A DNA stretch of 62,862 bases from Chlorokybus atmophyticus (GCA_009103225.1 RHPI01003788.1:295559-358420); one strand, 5' to 3'. Numbered from the stretch's first letter, positions 24,970 through 37,750 are shown. Made by a program: numbers and translations. The notes: generated by a model not told the origin, from the sequence alone.

Positions 24970-26625
24970 TGCGCAGCAGTGTACTAGAGACCCGTGCAAC
25001 ATTGCGCTCGTGCTTCACAGTTATGGTTTCAGCTTTGCATTAACTACAAAGCAAAGCAGCCTTGTCATTAACATTGTCGTACTCGACGGAGGCAAGCGCG
25101 TCAGCACACAGGCGTCTTCCATCATGCCCGTGGTATTCGTTCTAGTTGACGAGCTAGTTGACGCTGACAGAGTCTATATGAACGTGTCTATGAAGCCCTT
25201 GCTAGATGAGTTGGAGGATTTGTACGCCATGGGCTTCACCACGCACTACGGTTTGAACTCCAGCCAGGTGGACATCAAGCTGCCACACCCTTTGGCCGGT
25301 ACGCTTGCATACATTTGTTCACAAGACCTCATGCGCAATGCTGTGTTATGAATGTAACTGTTGACATCGTCTATCAAGTTAACAATCGTTTTAGCGAGTT
25401 GAGCAGAGTAAACACAATCCATTAAGGGCTGTTAACGATGATGATTGTCATTATTATGCACTTAATTGGTTGCCACCTTTCATGAGTCCATTGAGAGCGT
25501 TGAGAAGACTATTAACAGCGACTATTTTTGTGCAGTTGTCCATTGCACGAGACAGTTCAGGTTGACATGCTCGGTTGTGTCCTGCGCGTAGCGCTGCCCA
25601 CAAAGCAACGCGTCTTGATGCAACGGGTGTTGCAGGTGAAACGGGGATCCTGAGAGCCGTGGTTATGATCGTTGCCTGTGACAATTTCACCCACAGCTAA
25701 ATGGGGCAGTTCAGAAATGGCGGCTTATGCGGTTGCAGGGCTTGTTGCTTAAAGCAACTCATATCCAGTACTCAGTTGTCAACAAAAAACATGGCCAGCA
25801 GTTGCCTTCGATGGTGGAAGGCGTATGAGCACTAGCTCCTTTGTGCAGTTTACTATGCCCTATATGTTTCACAAGCTGCTGAGCGAAGATAGGAAAGACC
25901 ACGTCATGTGCCTCCACATAATATTTCGCTTATTCTTTGACATCTCGCGCCGCTTGGGTTGGGGTTCCGGCCGTCTAAAGCTCGTTGATGCACTGCTCAT
26001 GTACTAGAAGGTGAATAATGAGATCTGCTTTAATACCAACAAGAAGATTCTGGAGCACATTGCGGGAACTTGCCACTTGCTTGACAACAGCCGTCGACAT
26101 GGTCACCATAATGTGTTCTGGTGCTAGGCTTTCAAACGCTCTGTGAAGTTGTATGTCAACACCCCATCCAACAGCATAGTCTACTAGATTGGTTTCATGA
26201 AGCAATTCGTCAGGAGATGGTTTGTGCGACTCTTTGGCGTTATGTGATGATCACATGTCAGGCCTGCTGCTCCACCATAGAGTTCCCAATGCACTATTTG
26301 CATCTGTAAAACAAAATTCGACAGGTCCACTTGGTATGAGGTGGCTACAATTAGGCACGCAAAGGAGATATGGGCTTTTGTGAAAGCGTATCCCATCTTG
26401 GCACACTCTAAGCACATCAAAGATAAAGGCGTTTTGATTGGACGAGGCAGCATTTTATACGTAGGGAATGAGGCCTTATTCGAACGCATCTGCACACAAA
26501 AGAACATTGACATCCACACCAAGTCGCAATGGACAGTGCGTGATTGCAAAGCTTACATGAGGGACGGCTTGGTATACAAGTATGTGCTCGCATTGACACC
26601 CGTAGAGATGTCCACTTTATGCTGA
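24970..26625 (+). pseudogene. decayed coding sequence, family not recognised
   Basis: Several + strand frames read as plausible protein in succession: about 25000-25350 (VFVLVDELVDADRVYMNVSM, acidic helices), 25828-26005 (HIIFRLFFDISRRLGWGSG) and 26341-26625 (ends with a stop). They are separated by stops and frame changes, with no clean splice pairs. The spacing suggests one broken gene, perhaps from a transposon. No catalytic motif is evident. Confidence 0.35.
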
Positions 26626-27239
26626 TCACTTGACAGTCTTGTACGTGTTATGCAGCAATATCGTCAACCAGCCAGGACTCTTCCCAACAAGCCGGCTCTG
26701 GTCTTGTAAACTTTGCCAGTGATCGCTCGCAAGCTGCTCTATGGTCTTTCCTCGCCCATTTCAAGGCAAGCCTCCCAGAACAACCTGCTACTATTGTTGA
26801 GTAATGTGTATGCATCGACAGGCGCACACCTGCACATGCATGCATGCTCTAGCGCACCCACATACATGTCACCAGTCATACTTGTGTGTAGTTGTCGCCC
26901 GATGCTGCTCGGTGACAGCGGAGTCCTTGTTCTTTACCTCCTGAAATGTTCGTGGCATTGCCAATATGCGCTCAGGCATCGGGGTTTTTAATCGCAGAGC
27001 TTTGCTGGCATGTTTACGGGAATGATCGTGTAGGCGCTCACACGCTGTCTTGCTGCAAAATATAAGGATTGCTGACTCAAGCCACGTCTCTTGGCTCTGC
27101 AGGTTCTGGGCGGGCGGATCGGTGTGGGCTCTATCACAGGGCAACAGCGGCGGTGTTGCCATCCAATATCCACGTGCATAGCAACACATGCTATTGGATG
27201 AGGGGGTGGCCGTGCCTGCTCGCTGCTGCTGGCTCCGCT

Positions 27240-30200
27240 TTAAGTGGGAGAGTGGTGTTCTTCCACTTGTCAACGTCCATGCCCCTAATTCCTTAAAAGA
27301 CCGGCATGGCTTGTTTCTTTCATTGCTGTTAGCCCTACCCCCTGCAGATTGGGCGGTCTTTGGGGGAGACTGAAATTATGTTGGCAACCCCCTGACCTGG
27401 ACAGAATGCAATTAAGGCTCTCTCCAACAGCGCTGGAGCTTGCAGCTTTTCCATGCTGGGGCAGCGCTACAAGCTTGAAAACAGTCTTCGCGCACACTTT
27501 CCATTGCTCTTCATCTGTACATGGGTAGGATCCGAGCATGGCGGAATGCTTCCCATGGACCGCTTCTATTCATCCTCATGTCTTCGGACACTTAGTGGCA
27601 ACCAGTTGGTGCGGGAGGGAGAGTCTCTCTCTGACCGCGATTCAGTTTTTTGTGTCTCCGCGCAACCTCTGGTTCTCCACGCAGGCTAGGCTGTTGGAAG
27701 TTGGACGGAGGTTTGCTTTGGATTTCAACTCTTATTAATGACTTCCTCTGTCAATGGGTTGTGCATCAGCAGACTCGCCCCTCGGGGCCTCTTCTATTGC
27801 TGTGATTTGAGGCTGACTTGTGCACTCTTGCTTAGCGCCATGAAGCCCGCCACAAGCGAGCCCATCACACTGAACTGGCATTTCTTTGATCTCTTTTGGC
27901 TGGGCTGAAAAGAGCCTTAATCACTTCTCCCCCCTTACGGACAATGATTAAGAAGCAGAGGAACCTGCTTACTAGCATTGACACTCTTAAAGGGCATGTG
28001 CTGGAGTTGTCCCATATCCGTTTTGCTAGTCAGCATAGACTGCTAGGTGAGCGGATGAACAGTTGTGTTTTTCTTAAAATGTAAAGCCGACCGGCTCTCC
28101 TCCTGTCTGTTATCTTCATCCTTCTCTACGCATTCTCATATACCCCAGTTGCTGAGTTAGGAGGACATCTGCCGCTGTTTGGGACTACTACAAACAGTTT
28201 TTCACTGCGTCCCACCGTAACCCGGCGCTTCATCTCCAGGCCAAGGAACGGTGCACGTCCTGTGTTTCACAGACAGTAAATTCTAAGACGTTGTCGGCTC
28301 TCTCCAACCCATCTTGGCATCAGATCTCAACCCCGCGCTAAAAAGCATGGATCCTGGCAAATGTCCGAGCAAAGACGTGCTTACTGCAGCTTTTGCAGAC
28401 TGTTTGGCCATCTCTAACGCAGGGACTATTACTTACTCTGTTTGGAGGTCCTACGTGGGGAGGCAATGGGAACAATGTAGCGGGTTGAAGTCATCAAGCT
28501 CATCCACAAGAAGGGCCCCACCTCTGATTTGCAAAACTCGCGCCCTTTCACCATGTTGCCCTTTCACTACAAGATTTCTGCGCGCGCACCTTAAGTTTAC
28601 GCCTCGCTGCAATCCTCCCACATACCATCTCTCCGGAGCAGACAGAGCTTGTGCGAAAGACGGTCCATCCTTGATAATGTTCTTATGGTGCTGGATGTTG
28701 CTTCCCACGCACACAGTTTGCGACAGCAAGTGGCTCTTCTCCTGTTATACTTTGAGAAGGCGTTTGATCGCATCATCTGAGATTACTTAGTGCAGTTATG
28801 ATGCGCCGAGGCTTTGACTCTACCCTTCGCGGCTGGGTGCGTACGTTCAACGGTGGCAGCTATAGTTGTCCTCTTAAATGGCTTTCTCACGGAGGAGTTC
28901 CCGTAGGAGCGCAATGTACGCCAAGGCTGCCCCCTTGCTCCCATCCTTATCGCCCTAGCGGATGAGGCCTTGAGATCTCTGTTGATCCTCGCCACATGTT
29001 AGAGGCCTCACTCTCCCAGACTTGGCCCATTTGGGGGAGGAGGATGATACTCAGATATTGGAGATCATACATCTTGAATATGCTAATACGGTGGTCGTCT
29101 TAAAACTCATGGACGGGTCCCATGCAGGCTTTACCAATAGCATGGACACCTTTTACCTGGCTTTAAACGCGTGCCTCAACCTCACCAAATCGGTTGGAAT
29201 TAGGGTGGGGCCGGGCTTACCGGTATCGCCATCTAATTGGGGGGTGCGCTAGCCGCTGGTGATGCAGCTGCACTCATAGGGTTTCGGCTCTCCCTCATCA
29301 CGAGTGGACTTGTTGTCCTCCCTCTGGAGCTGACCAATTTGCGTCAGCGAATAGCCTCGTGGAGTCGGCATCATCTCACTTATGGGCGCGTGCTGGTCTT
29401 GAACGAATGCATAATATGCACTTTATGGTATACGACCTCGTTGCTAAGACCATCATCCAGTGAACAAGCAATTCGCCGCCTGAGCACGGAGTTCTTGCGG
29501 CCGCATTTTGAACCATCAAACGGCGACCTCGCCGATGTGATGCGCAGGGTGAGGGGCTGTGTTTCTTGGAAGGTGGTGGTGTTGAGGATATTCTTGTATC
29601 CGGTGTGCTTGCCCTGCGGATAAAAATAGGCGCGAGAACATTCGGGCGCGAGAAAGGTCTAGACGAGGACTTGAGTCGAGAAGGTTCCAGGCGCGGAGTC
29701 GAGTCCGGAAACTGGAGACTTTCAGGCGCTGTAGAAGAAACGTTGTAGCTCGGTGGTTACATCATTATATGGCGCGTGTCATAGCTTGTTGGAAAGCTCT
29801 TGAAAGTAGCTACGTGGTGCTTAGAGCGCAGGAATTGGTTGAGTGTAGAAGTCGTGGTGACTTCTAGAGTAGACAGGTGCAGAACTGGCGGGTATAAAAG
29901 CCCGCGGTGTGACTTTGTTGTAATCCTTAGAACGCCTTTTTGGGATCAGCCTTGTGTGTATGCTATGGTAGAGTGTGTGTGCTTGTGCTTGCACCAACTC
30001 CATGCATGATCAGTAGTGTCCAAATCTCAACGGGTGTGCTTGCCAGTGCGGCAAGGCGGCTTGGGCGTGCTGAACCCGGACACGCAGTCCCGTGCACTTC
30101 TTGCCAAGTGGGCTGTCAGACTGTCCAATCCCACTTGGGTGTTATGGAAGTCCCTCGCCTTTCATCAATTTCGCGCGTGGGTGTCCCACCCCCGCCATCT

Positions 30201-30900
30201 AGAGGTTCTTTGGCTCCTACCTCTAGCGTCTCTCATGTTGTCGAGCCTCATTCTCCGCCTAATCCATGTCACCTCACTGGCGCTCTATCATTGCTTCTTA
30301 GTTGAAACTTCGCCCTTTCATCGCACCCCCCCCCAAAAACTATAAAGAGGTACTTATGCAACACCTCTTCCATAACCCTCTTCTCCGTGATGCACGAGGT
30401 GCGGTGCTGAGTTTTTCCCGCACGCTCTTTTTTAATATGGTGGCTCAAGATTGTTACAGAGACGCGGGACCTGTGGGATACGGAAGACCTCCAGCCATAC
30501 ACCCAAAGTACCATCTCGCACTAGGTTGAATCACCTGAGCCAGCGCTCTCCCTTTTGTGGCATAGCATCCCCCCGGCCTAGTGCAACCTGCTGCACGCTG
30601 GCCCGCAATCTCCCCGAGCTGAGGAATGGTAGGTCGAGGTTGACAAAGCTGGCGCTTCAATCAAGGTGCACTATCTGTAGCAGGTCGTGGGTAAACAACT
30701 CTTGAGCACGAGCTTTACTCGCAGCAGATCGGAAGGGCAGACTTTGTCAGGCCCCTCACCAGCGTTGCTCCTCTCTTCAGCTGGTCTCTTTCGCGTCAGG
30801 GTCTGCCCACCACCACTGCAATTGCACACACACCCAGCGGTGGGCTCGCTCAACTTGACTGCTCTTTTTTGTCGCGCCTGCCATGGTCGAGGGTCACGCC
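27240..30900 (+). pseudogene. dead non-LTR (LINE) retrotransposon: APE endonuclease plus reverse transcriptase
   Basis: The endonuclease end is recognisable from VNVHAPN (about 27270) and WAVFGGD (about 27350-27372). A HPHVFGHL block follows near 27568. The reverse transcriptase reads across frames: LIHKKGPTSDLQNSRPFTML (about 28495-28555), FEKAFDRI (about 28749-28772), RQGCPLAPILIALADEAL (about 28919-28974) and the palm motif as EYANTVVVL (about 29077-29103), where the usual YADD aspartates are gone. A tail with GGLGVLNP and ALLAKWAVRL (from 30054) matches LINE C-terminal regions. Many frameshifts and stops. It is interrupted at about 29620-30030 by an LTR-like insertion. Confidence 0.8.
29620..30030 (+). 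mobile_element. solo-LTR-like insertion in the LINE
   Basis: About 410 bp unlike the LINE, with a TATAAAAG box at 29893-29900. A preceding stretch (TTCTAGAGTAGACAGGTGCAG) resembles the sense strand of the chromovirus LTR at 44272-44943 (which reads GTATAAAAG after TCTAGACAG.AGCATGTGCAG). The flanks share an imperfect ~18-bp duplication of LINE sequence (29601-29619, 30031-30051: CGGTGTGCTTGCC..TGCGG), longer than an LTR target duplication. Boundaries and insertion mode are therefore uncertain. Confidence 0.5.
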
Positions 30901-31149
30901 GTCTCGGGCACAGTGCAGACGAGCCCATGCCGTGGGCATGCTGATGCTACGCGCAGCATTTGAGCAACACAACAAAGACAACCCCCCACACATAGGCATA
31001 GGCTTGGGGATGAACCTATGTGAGGATTTGATCAGTAGTAGAGCTGGTGACGCTCCTCCTTACTGTACCTGCTGTGCTGTAGTACACACAGTCAACAAGC
31101 CACCCCCCCTGAGGTTCTGGGGTAGCCTCCAAGACTCAGCTTCTACTGA

Positions 31150-33515
31150 CTGTGTGGGGGACCGTTAATGCGGCAGTCATCGCACCAATACTCCCACAGC
31201 GGCACCTTGTCCAATGGAGGGTCAAGGCAGTAACAGTGCCTTGGTTGCAGCCTTCGCACAACAGCATCATCGGGTCGTTGTCGGCGTTGCCACATGTCTC
31301 GCAGCGGGTGCTTTGCGGTGGTCGCGAGGGTGCTGGATCTTGCAGAAGCCAGCAACGTGGGGAAGATACCAGGGCGCGCAGTTCCCCATGTTTTCGTTCA
31401 TGTGCTCGCCTTGTTGTCCCAGAAGGTCCAGTACCCCTGTGGGATACACCTTCAATACCTTATAGACAGCGTGCCCAACGAAGGTGTTGAGGGTGTCGAT
31501 TGTGGTTGCCATGCGGTAGATGAAGTCTCCTTACTGTAAGCGGCGTTTTCGCTCCTTGTAGACTCCGCTGCGCACACGCTCGTAGCGAAGCGTGTCGGGG
31601 TGTTGAGCAATGCGCAGGTTGTTAAAGGCCATGTGGACAGTGTGCTCGGACAGCGCGATGCGCACTGTCAGATCATACAGCATCTCGTCGGGGTTGTCGA
31701 GATTGTCCACCATTATGTTGACCTTTTGCTGTGCGCGGCAAGGGAGCAATGGCTGCCTTTCAAACAGCAAATAGTATGGACTGTACTCTCGCAGTGCTGC
31801 CTGCTTTGACAGCCAAAATCCCAGTGCTACCCATGGGAGGTGGTCATCCCATGTGCTCTTCTCGTAGTTGAGGATGTACTTTGGCAAAGCCTTTTTGATG
31901 GTCTGCACGGTACGCTCAGCGAGACCATCGGCGTGTGGATGGTCGCGTGAAGTATGGCGGTGGTCGATGAAGCTTCATCTGTCCATGAGCTTGTCAAAGG
32001 CTCCTCTAAACTCCATACCTTGGTCGGTGATGACTTCACCACAGCTGCCGAAGCGAGTCCGAGTACATGGGAGAGGAAAGCCTAGGCTACTCCCTCGCTG
32101 CTCTTGTCAAGCAGGGGCACCAGCTCCACCCATTTAGAGAAGTGCTCGATCATGACGAGGATGTAGCGGTTGCCTCACGCTGAGGGCAATAAATCCCCGA
32201 GGATGTCTAGTCCCCAGCGGTAAAACAATCCCGAGATGGGGAGGGGATGCAAGGTGGCATTGCGCATGTCGAGGCTCGTGCGGACCATGTCACACTGCTG
32301 TCAGTCGCTGACGAACTCGCGCACCTGTTTGTGCACCCCATACCACCAGTACTGAGTCCTGACTACACTGGCCGTGCGCTTGATACCGAATTGTCCGAGC
32401 TCGGTGCGAAGAGCAGCAATGATGCCTTCTTGCGCAGCTGGTGTTGGGACCTTCTTGTCCTCATTTTATATCCGTTGATACAGTTTGTCGTCGGCCCAGC
32501 ATTAGTGCTAAGTGCGTCGACTGACGCGGTCCTTCTCGCGCGCGCTCATGCCTGCTGAAAATTGTTCGATCCAGAGTAGTGCGAGGGATGGCTTGTTAAG
32601 CTAGATGTCCTGTCGTGTGTCGGTGGGTGCCAACTCCTCATCCACCACCTCAGGGTCGGCGGCGAGCGCTTCCTCTGATAAGGGGTCGGTAACGGTGACG
32701 GTGGGCCCGAGAGAAGGCGCATCCTCGTCTGCTGCTGCTGTAATGGCCTGGATTTCGCGTCCTAAACGTAGCGCAGCGACAGCGAACATGGCCGCTACAC
32801 CTAGAGGTGCGACTGCAAGACCCAACTCGTGTCGGGCTCCTGTTGCATCGTTGGTGCTGAGGTGGGGGTTGCGATTAAGGCAGTGCGTGTCCTGGTTAGA
32901 CAGGCCTGCTCGATGCTCCACCTCCAAGTTATACTCTTGCAGCAGTAGTGCCCACCGTGCCGGCTTGCCTGTCGGGTGCTGGTTGGTCAGCCACTTCCGT
33001 GTTTGGTGGTCAGTGATCACTTCAAACCGCCGTTCAAACAGAAAGGGGCGGGAGAAGGAGATGGCCCATACTGCGGTGAGACACTCCCCCTCGTAGCTAC
33101 TGTAGTTGGCCTTAATGCTGTTGTTGCTGCGGCTGGCATACGACACTACACAACCTTTCTTGTTGTCATCGTGCTGCACGAGCACTGCTCCCATGCCAAG
33201 CTTGCTCCAGTCTGTGTGCAGGATGAATGACCTATTGTAGTCAGGTCACTGAAGAATGGGAGCTGTGGTGAGTTGGAGCTTTAACTCCTCGAAGGCCTCT
33301 TGTTGTGCCTCCTTCCATAGGAACTCCGTGTCCTTCCTCAGCAGTTTGTTAAGTGGCCGCGCGATCTTTGCAAAGTCCTTGACAAACGGTCTGTAGTAGT
33401 TGGCAAGGCCGAGGAAAGCACGCAGTCGCGTGAGATCTTTGGGGGCAGGGATGACTACCAGTGCCTCCACCTTGGCCTGCTGTACATACACACCGTGGGG
33501 CACAATCATGTACCA
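31150..33515 (-). pseudogene. Ty3/gypsy polyprotein fragment (RT end, RNase H, integrase, PHD finger)
   Basis: Reading leftward: RT thumb with AFLGLANYYRPFVKDFAKIA (33515-33246); RNase H with LVQHDDNKKGCVVSYASRS and EVITDHQTRKWL (33194-32601); integrase core with TDQGMEF (about 32035) and DGLAERTVQTIKKALP (about 31930-31880); a tail to about 31510; then a C-terminal PHD finger (31303-31170). The latter shows CETC, LLCEGC, HCYCLDPPL and WCDDC, i.e. the C4HC3 spacing with the usual PPL and Trp. Frame changes occur at several places, including inside the PHD, and stops at about 33240 and between RNase H and integrase. The 5' part of the element is cut off at 33515 by copia-3. Confidence 0.75.
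31170..31303 (-). other. PHD finger at the 3' end of the gypsy polyprotein
   Basis: Cys-x2-Cys, then LLCEGC, then (after a one-base slip) His-x2-Cys in HCYC, then PPLDKVPLWEYWCDDC. PHD fingers usually bind histone H3 tails. Here it occupies the position where chromoviruses carry a chromodomain. Confidence 0.65.
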
Positions 33516-33666
33516 TGTTAGCATGAGCATGTCTTGCACACTGCTCAGTCCAGTCAGCTTACGAATTGGCTAAGGCATGAGCCTTGGAGATACCACTACT
33601 AGTATGAGCTGATATCGATCAGTCATGAGTCTGTAGCAGTTATCGAGTCCACTACGCGGAGTATGA
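33516..33666 (+). mobile_element. copia-3 5' LTR, left part (to the TGA target site)
   Basis: Starts TGTTAGCATGAGCATG exactly like the copia-1 LTR in sense orientation and runs about 150 bp to CGCGGAGTATGA, where the 28-kb element begins. The remaining LTR is found in the same orientation at 61713-62070, and the two parts add up to a complete ~505-bp LTR. Confidence 0.85.
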
Positions 33667-33694
33667 TGCATCTATCAAGTGTACCCCGATCCCC
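33667..33694 (+). repeat. left terminal inverted repeat of the 28-kb element
   Basis: Pairs with 61685-61712; mismatches at positions 5, 20 and 25. Followed by a poly-C run and G/C-rich subterminal words (GGGGAATG) that have counterparts at the other end. Confidence 0.85.
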
Positions 33695-33696
33695 CC

Positions 33697-33806
<110 letters not shown>

Positions 33807-33809
33807 GTC

Positions 33810-35674
33810 TCTGCACTGTTGGGCAATGTCGGGGAATGCGCTTGACCCCTACCCTTAGGGGGTCGGAGATGTACATTCCCCCACCGTACCTGGGTGGGGA
33901 TTGGTGGGGGCATTCAACACTTTACCCCGACCCTCTCCATGTTGAGGATGGCGGGGAATGTCAAAGGAATGTTAAGGGGATATTAATTGTCAGAGCCGCC
34001 TGTTGTGCACATTGCACAGCAGGCTGTTGCAAAACGTAGCCAGGTGCATATATCGCTAGATCTACATATATGTATATGTAAGCTATAGTGTATATATGCA
34101 TATACGTATGCGTATATTCATATACGTATGCATATATGTATATATACAAATGTGTATACATTATTATCAAAGTGAATAGATACATAGATAAGTAAATGAA
34201 TAAATGAACATGTATATATGGTTATACTCTACGTATTACACATATGTGCATCAATTCAAAAGAACATGGTACGAGTAGCAAATTAGGGCGAGGAGACAAA
34301 TATGAGAGGGCACAATAAGGGAGGGGCAAAAGAATGCGAGATGTACTACCTGACACTTATCGGTATTGGTGGAAGGTCAAGACGTACTTACCACCATAAC
34401 ATCATGACCATTGCGGGGCAACAGCAGCAGCATACCAATAGTTTGTAGATGGTTTTGGGGACTTTATGACGAAGCCTTTGACTACATGATGTGGTACACT
34501 CAAGGCATCCGGTGCCGACGATTTGATCACTACGGTGTTGGACTGTTCAAGCTGTAATAGTTATTCTGTGAGCACAATATGCAGTTTTTAGTTAGAGCCG
34601 CAATTAGAATCGTTGTGAGACCATGGCCTTTCTCATATCATGTGCGTGCGTGCGTGCGCGCGCGTCAGGTGCGTGGGTGTGTGCCTGGGGCCGAAGCTGA
34701 TGGAGGGGCTGGTTGTCATCCTCTCCTTCCCGGATGCGATGCTATGACTGTCTGTAGGTATTGCACCATTTGCGGTAATGATGAAGGTAATGTCAACAGG
34801 TGGGACTTCCGTCTAGGAGGTGTAGTCAATCTTTATGCCTGTGCATATGTTTGTCAAGCCGATCAACAAGTACGTTAGCGTGGAAAGTGTCGTGCAGATT
34901 GTCTTTGAGGGCAACCTATCCTTAAGTTGCAATTGTTAAGGCCTGCCTGGACAAGCGTTGGGTTGTCACGGACGTGCGATAGTTGAAGGCCAAAGGATGT
35001 CATTATTGTGTCAGACTCTTTCCTTACAGATTGTGTGATAAGATACTCGCAACAATGCATATAGCTATATACATATTGTTGCAACGAGTTGACAAGCCTG
35101 TCGGGCATGCAGACGGCCGCCGCGGCGCCGGCGAGAGCCAAAGTTTTTAATGCGATGTTGAGGCCACGAGTTAAGAACCATGTTGACAAGTAGATAGACC
35201 TGATGAGGATCTTGTCATTGCGCCATTGTGACCGAAGCTACGCTGACTCAGTCCAGCTGTCCGTAGCTAGGCCGACAAACAAACTTTGTTTAAAGATATT
35301 GAAATCCTGCCTTAGGTTAAGAACGAGATTGTAATCATGCGAGTTGATGTCATTTAGTAGTTGGACTACCACGCAATGCGCCAACTAGATGATATGGGCA
35401 TGGTCTAGGCCTGTTATAGCGATGAGCAAGGGCTACCTTCGTCACGTACAATGTGAGCTGGTACTGCTAAACGAAACAAGACATGTACATGGTCTTCTTT
35501 GCAACGTTAATGCCGAGACTTCACGCAAGGTGTCTGCCAACGAAGACTGATTGTGCGCCGCCGTCAAGTGTAACGCAATGTGATGCACAGCCGTCGATCT
35601 GCATGTGCTTGCCGCGATTGTCCATTATGATGGCGCTAGCATTCTGAGGGGTGCGGTCCTTGAGACGATGTGGC
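33810..35674. other. left arm of the 28-kb element, decayed coding traces
   Basis: 33810-33980 has G/C-run subterminal repeats, and 34050-34230 is TA-rich with TATATRTA words. From about 35410 to 35640 a + strand frame reads continuously except for two TGA codons (SKGYLRHVQCELVLLNETR, later HVLAAIVHYDGASILRGAV), which looks like a broken cargo gene. No domain recognised. Confidence 0.4.
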
Positions 35675-35738
35675 ATGACGTCAGCTGCTATAGTGAGTGG
35701 GGCAGCAGCTGCAATGGCGCTTCAGGAGGATAACCTAT
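35675..35738 (+). pseudogene. ORF segment interrupted by copia-1 (5' half)
   Basis: From ATG 35675 the frame runs to the CCTAT target duplication. If copia-1 and one copy of CCTAT are removed, it continues without a shift from 40721 to a TGA at 40786-40788 (EDPVEGVVDIDGG in the second half). The product would be a short acidic C-terminus. The function is unknown, and the true start and any upstream exon are not resolved. Confidence 0.4.
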
Positions 35739-36245
35739 TGTTGAATACTGAGCAAGCGCTGGCCAACTACCGCATACACATGCACCAGAACATACACACA
35801 AGGCGTGCACACAAGGCTTGCAAAGGGGTTTCACTCGAATCAACAACTTGTTAATTCTGTTGGCCTTTATACCAGCCAGACTACACATGTCTACTTTAGC
35901 AAGCACCGCGTGAGCTATACTCAGCAGATTGCCAATATGTAAGCTTGGTTGTCTAGCTTACAGCCAAAGCTTATCAACAAGCTAAGCCACGCCTCCTAAG
36001 GCTACGTATACGCGGAGTTCTCGCCGTTCTCCCAAGGCGTTGGCTGCGTCAGGCTGCGCCAGCCTCATGAGCAAGTCCGGAGTCTCCTGCTTGGTCGTAC
36101 TCCGCGTAGTGGACTCGATATCTGCTACAGACTCATGACTGTTCGATATCAGCTCTTACTAGTAGCAGTATCTCTAAGGCTCATGCCTTAGCCAATTTAC
36201 AAGCTGACTGGACTGAGCAGTGTGCAAGACATGCTCATGCTAACA
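35739..36245 (-). repeat. copia-1 3' LTR
   Basis: 507 bp, starting (sense) TGTTAGCATGAGC. A TATAAAG-type box lies in GGTATAAAGG near 35866. Confidence 0.92.
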
Positions 36246-36261
36246 TTCCCACGCAGGCAGC

Positions 36262-37158
36262 TTAGTAGACTCCAAGTCCTCTAGTGCAGTCATGGAACTT
36301 CTTCGTCACCAAAGGCTTGGTCATGCAGTCAGCCAGCATCTCTTCCGTGTTGCAGTACTTGAACGCCACCTCCTTCCTTGCCACACGCTCGCGCACGAAG
36401 TGGTGAATTACGTCAATGTGCTTTGACCGGAATGAAGCAATCGGATGCTTTAGCAGCTTGATTGCGCCTTGGTTGTTGCAGTTGATGCTCATGCGGCTTG
36501 CAGGGTAGCATAAGTCCACCTTCAGCTTCTTCAACCACAATGCCTCCTTGACTGCCGATGAGGCAGCCACGTACTCCGCCTCTGCTATCGAGGCAGCCAC
36601 GGTAGGTTGCAGCTTACTGTTCCAGCTAACAATTCCGCCATTTATCTTGAACGCGTAGCCAGTAGTTGACCTCCTCGTGTCGAAGTCCCCAGGGTAGTCA
36701 GCGTTACAGTAGCCCTCCAACTCCTTGTCTCTAAAACCAGCTCCCTCTCCAGAGTGAACGCCCACGCTTGTGCTCCCCATCACATAACGTAGCAACTCCT
36801 TTGCAGCTCTCCAATGCTCCATGGTGGGTGCTGACATGTATCGTGCAAGCACTCCCACAGCATGTGCGATGTCTGGTATAGTGCTCACGGACATGTAAAG
36901 CATGCTCCCAACCAACTCACTATAAGGGAACTTGCTCCTGTCGAGGTGCTCTGTCTCACTCATTGCTCGCTGCAGCTTGGCTCCCACGGACATGGGTATT
37001 ACCTTGCCTTTGGCGTCTGCCATTCCAAACTTCTCCACAATCCTTTGCGCCATCAACTCCTGGCTAATCTTGGCTGTCCTGTTGTCCTTGTTTCTCTCGA
37101 TCACCATGCTTAGAAAAAGCTTTGCCTCTCTCAAGTCCCTCATGTCGAAGGCAGACTT
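36262..37158 (-). pseudogene. copia-1 reverse transcriptase end and RNase H
   Basis: The frame from about 37158 to 36262 carries DLREAKLFLSMVIER, LVGSMLYMSVSTIPDIAHAV, then RNase H motifs GYCNADYPGDFDTRRST and IAEAEYVA, and the C-terminal LADCMTKPL. It is one base out of phase with the upstream RT frame; the slip is at about 37155-37165. The ~45-residue tail and order are standard for Ty1/copia. Confidence 0.85.
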
Positions 37159-37744
37159 GAGATGTCTTCACCTCCTCCAAGTCCTTCAGCTTCTTCGCAG
37201 CAGCCATGATGTTGTCGACGTAGACCAAAAGCCAGATCTTCTTCTCCTTGTGCGTGAAGAGTCCAGGATCACCTTCAGAAGGTGTGCAGCCAATCTTCTC
37301 CAACTCCTTGGTGAGCCGGATGTGCCATACTCTTGGCGCTTGCTTGAGCCCGTACAATGCCTTTACAAGTCTGCAAGCAGTGCCTGGTCCTCCCTCCTCA
37401 TAGCCCTTGGGTTGCTGCATGTAGATCTCCTCCTCCAACTCTCCGTAGAGGAATGCAGTCTTCACTTCCAAGTGGTGTAGCTCCCAATCCTCAGCTACCA
37501 CAAGTGCAAACATGGTGCAAAAGGTTACAAGCTTACTAGCAGGGGCGAACACCTCATTGAAGTCAATGCCCTCTTGTTGCAAGTACCCCTTCACCACCAA
37601 TCGTGCCTTGTATCTCTCGATGCGGCCTTGCCCATCGCGCTTGATCTTGTACACCCACTTCACCGGTAAGGGCTTCACTTCAGGTGGGACCTTCTCCAGC
37701 CTCCATGTGCCGTTGGCGTGCAAGGATGCTATCTCCTCGTCCAT
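37064..37744 (-). pseudogene. copia-1 reverse transcriptase, 5' part
   Basis: Follows the gag-pol frame directly after the TAG at 37751-37753. It shows VKWVYKIKRDGQGRIERYKA, DFNEVFAPASK, and the catalytic motif as LLVYVDNI, where copia-2 has YVDD. The second catalytic Asp has thus become Asn, which should inactivate the polymerase. The last ~30 codons are out of frame. Confidence 0.85.
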
Positions 37745-37750
37745 CGTATG

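Noticed and set aside
32605-33096. 163-codon + strand frame
   Set aside because: Antisense shadow of the gypsy RNase H region.
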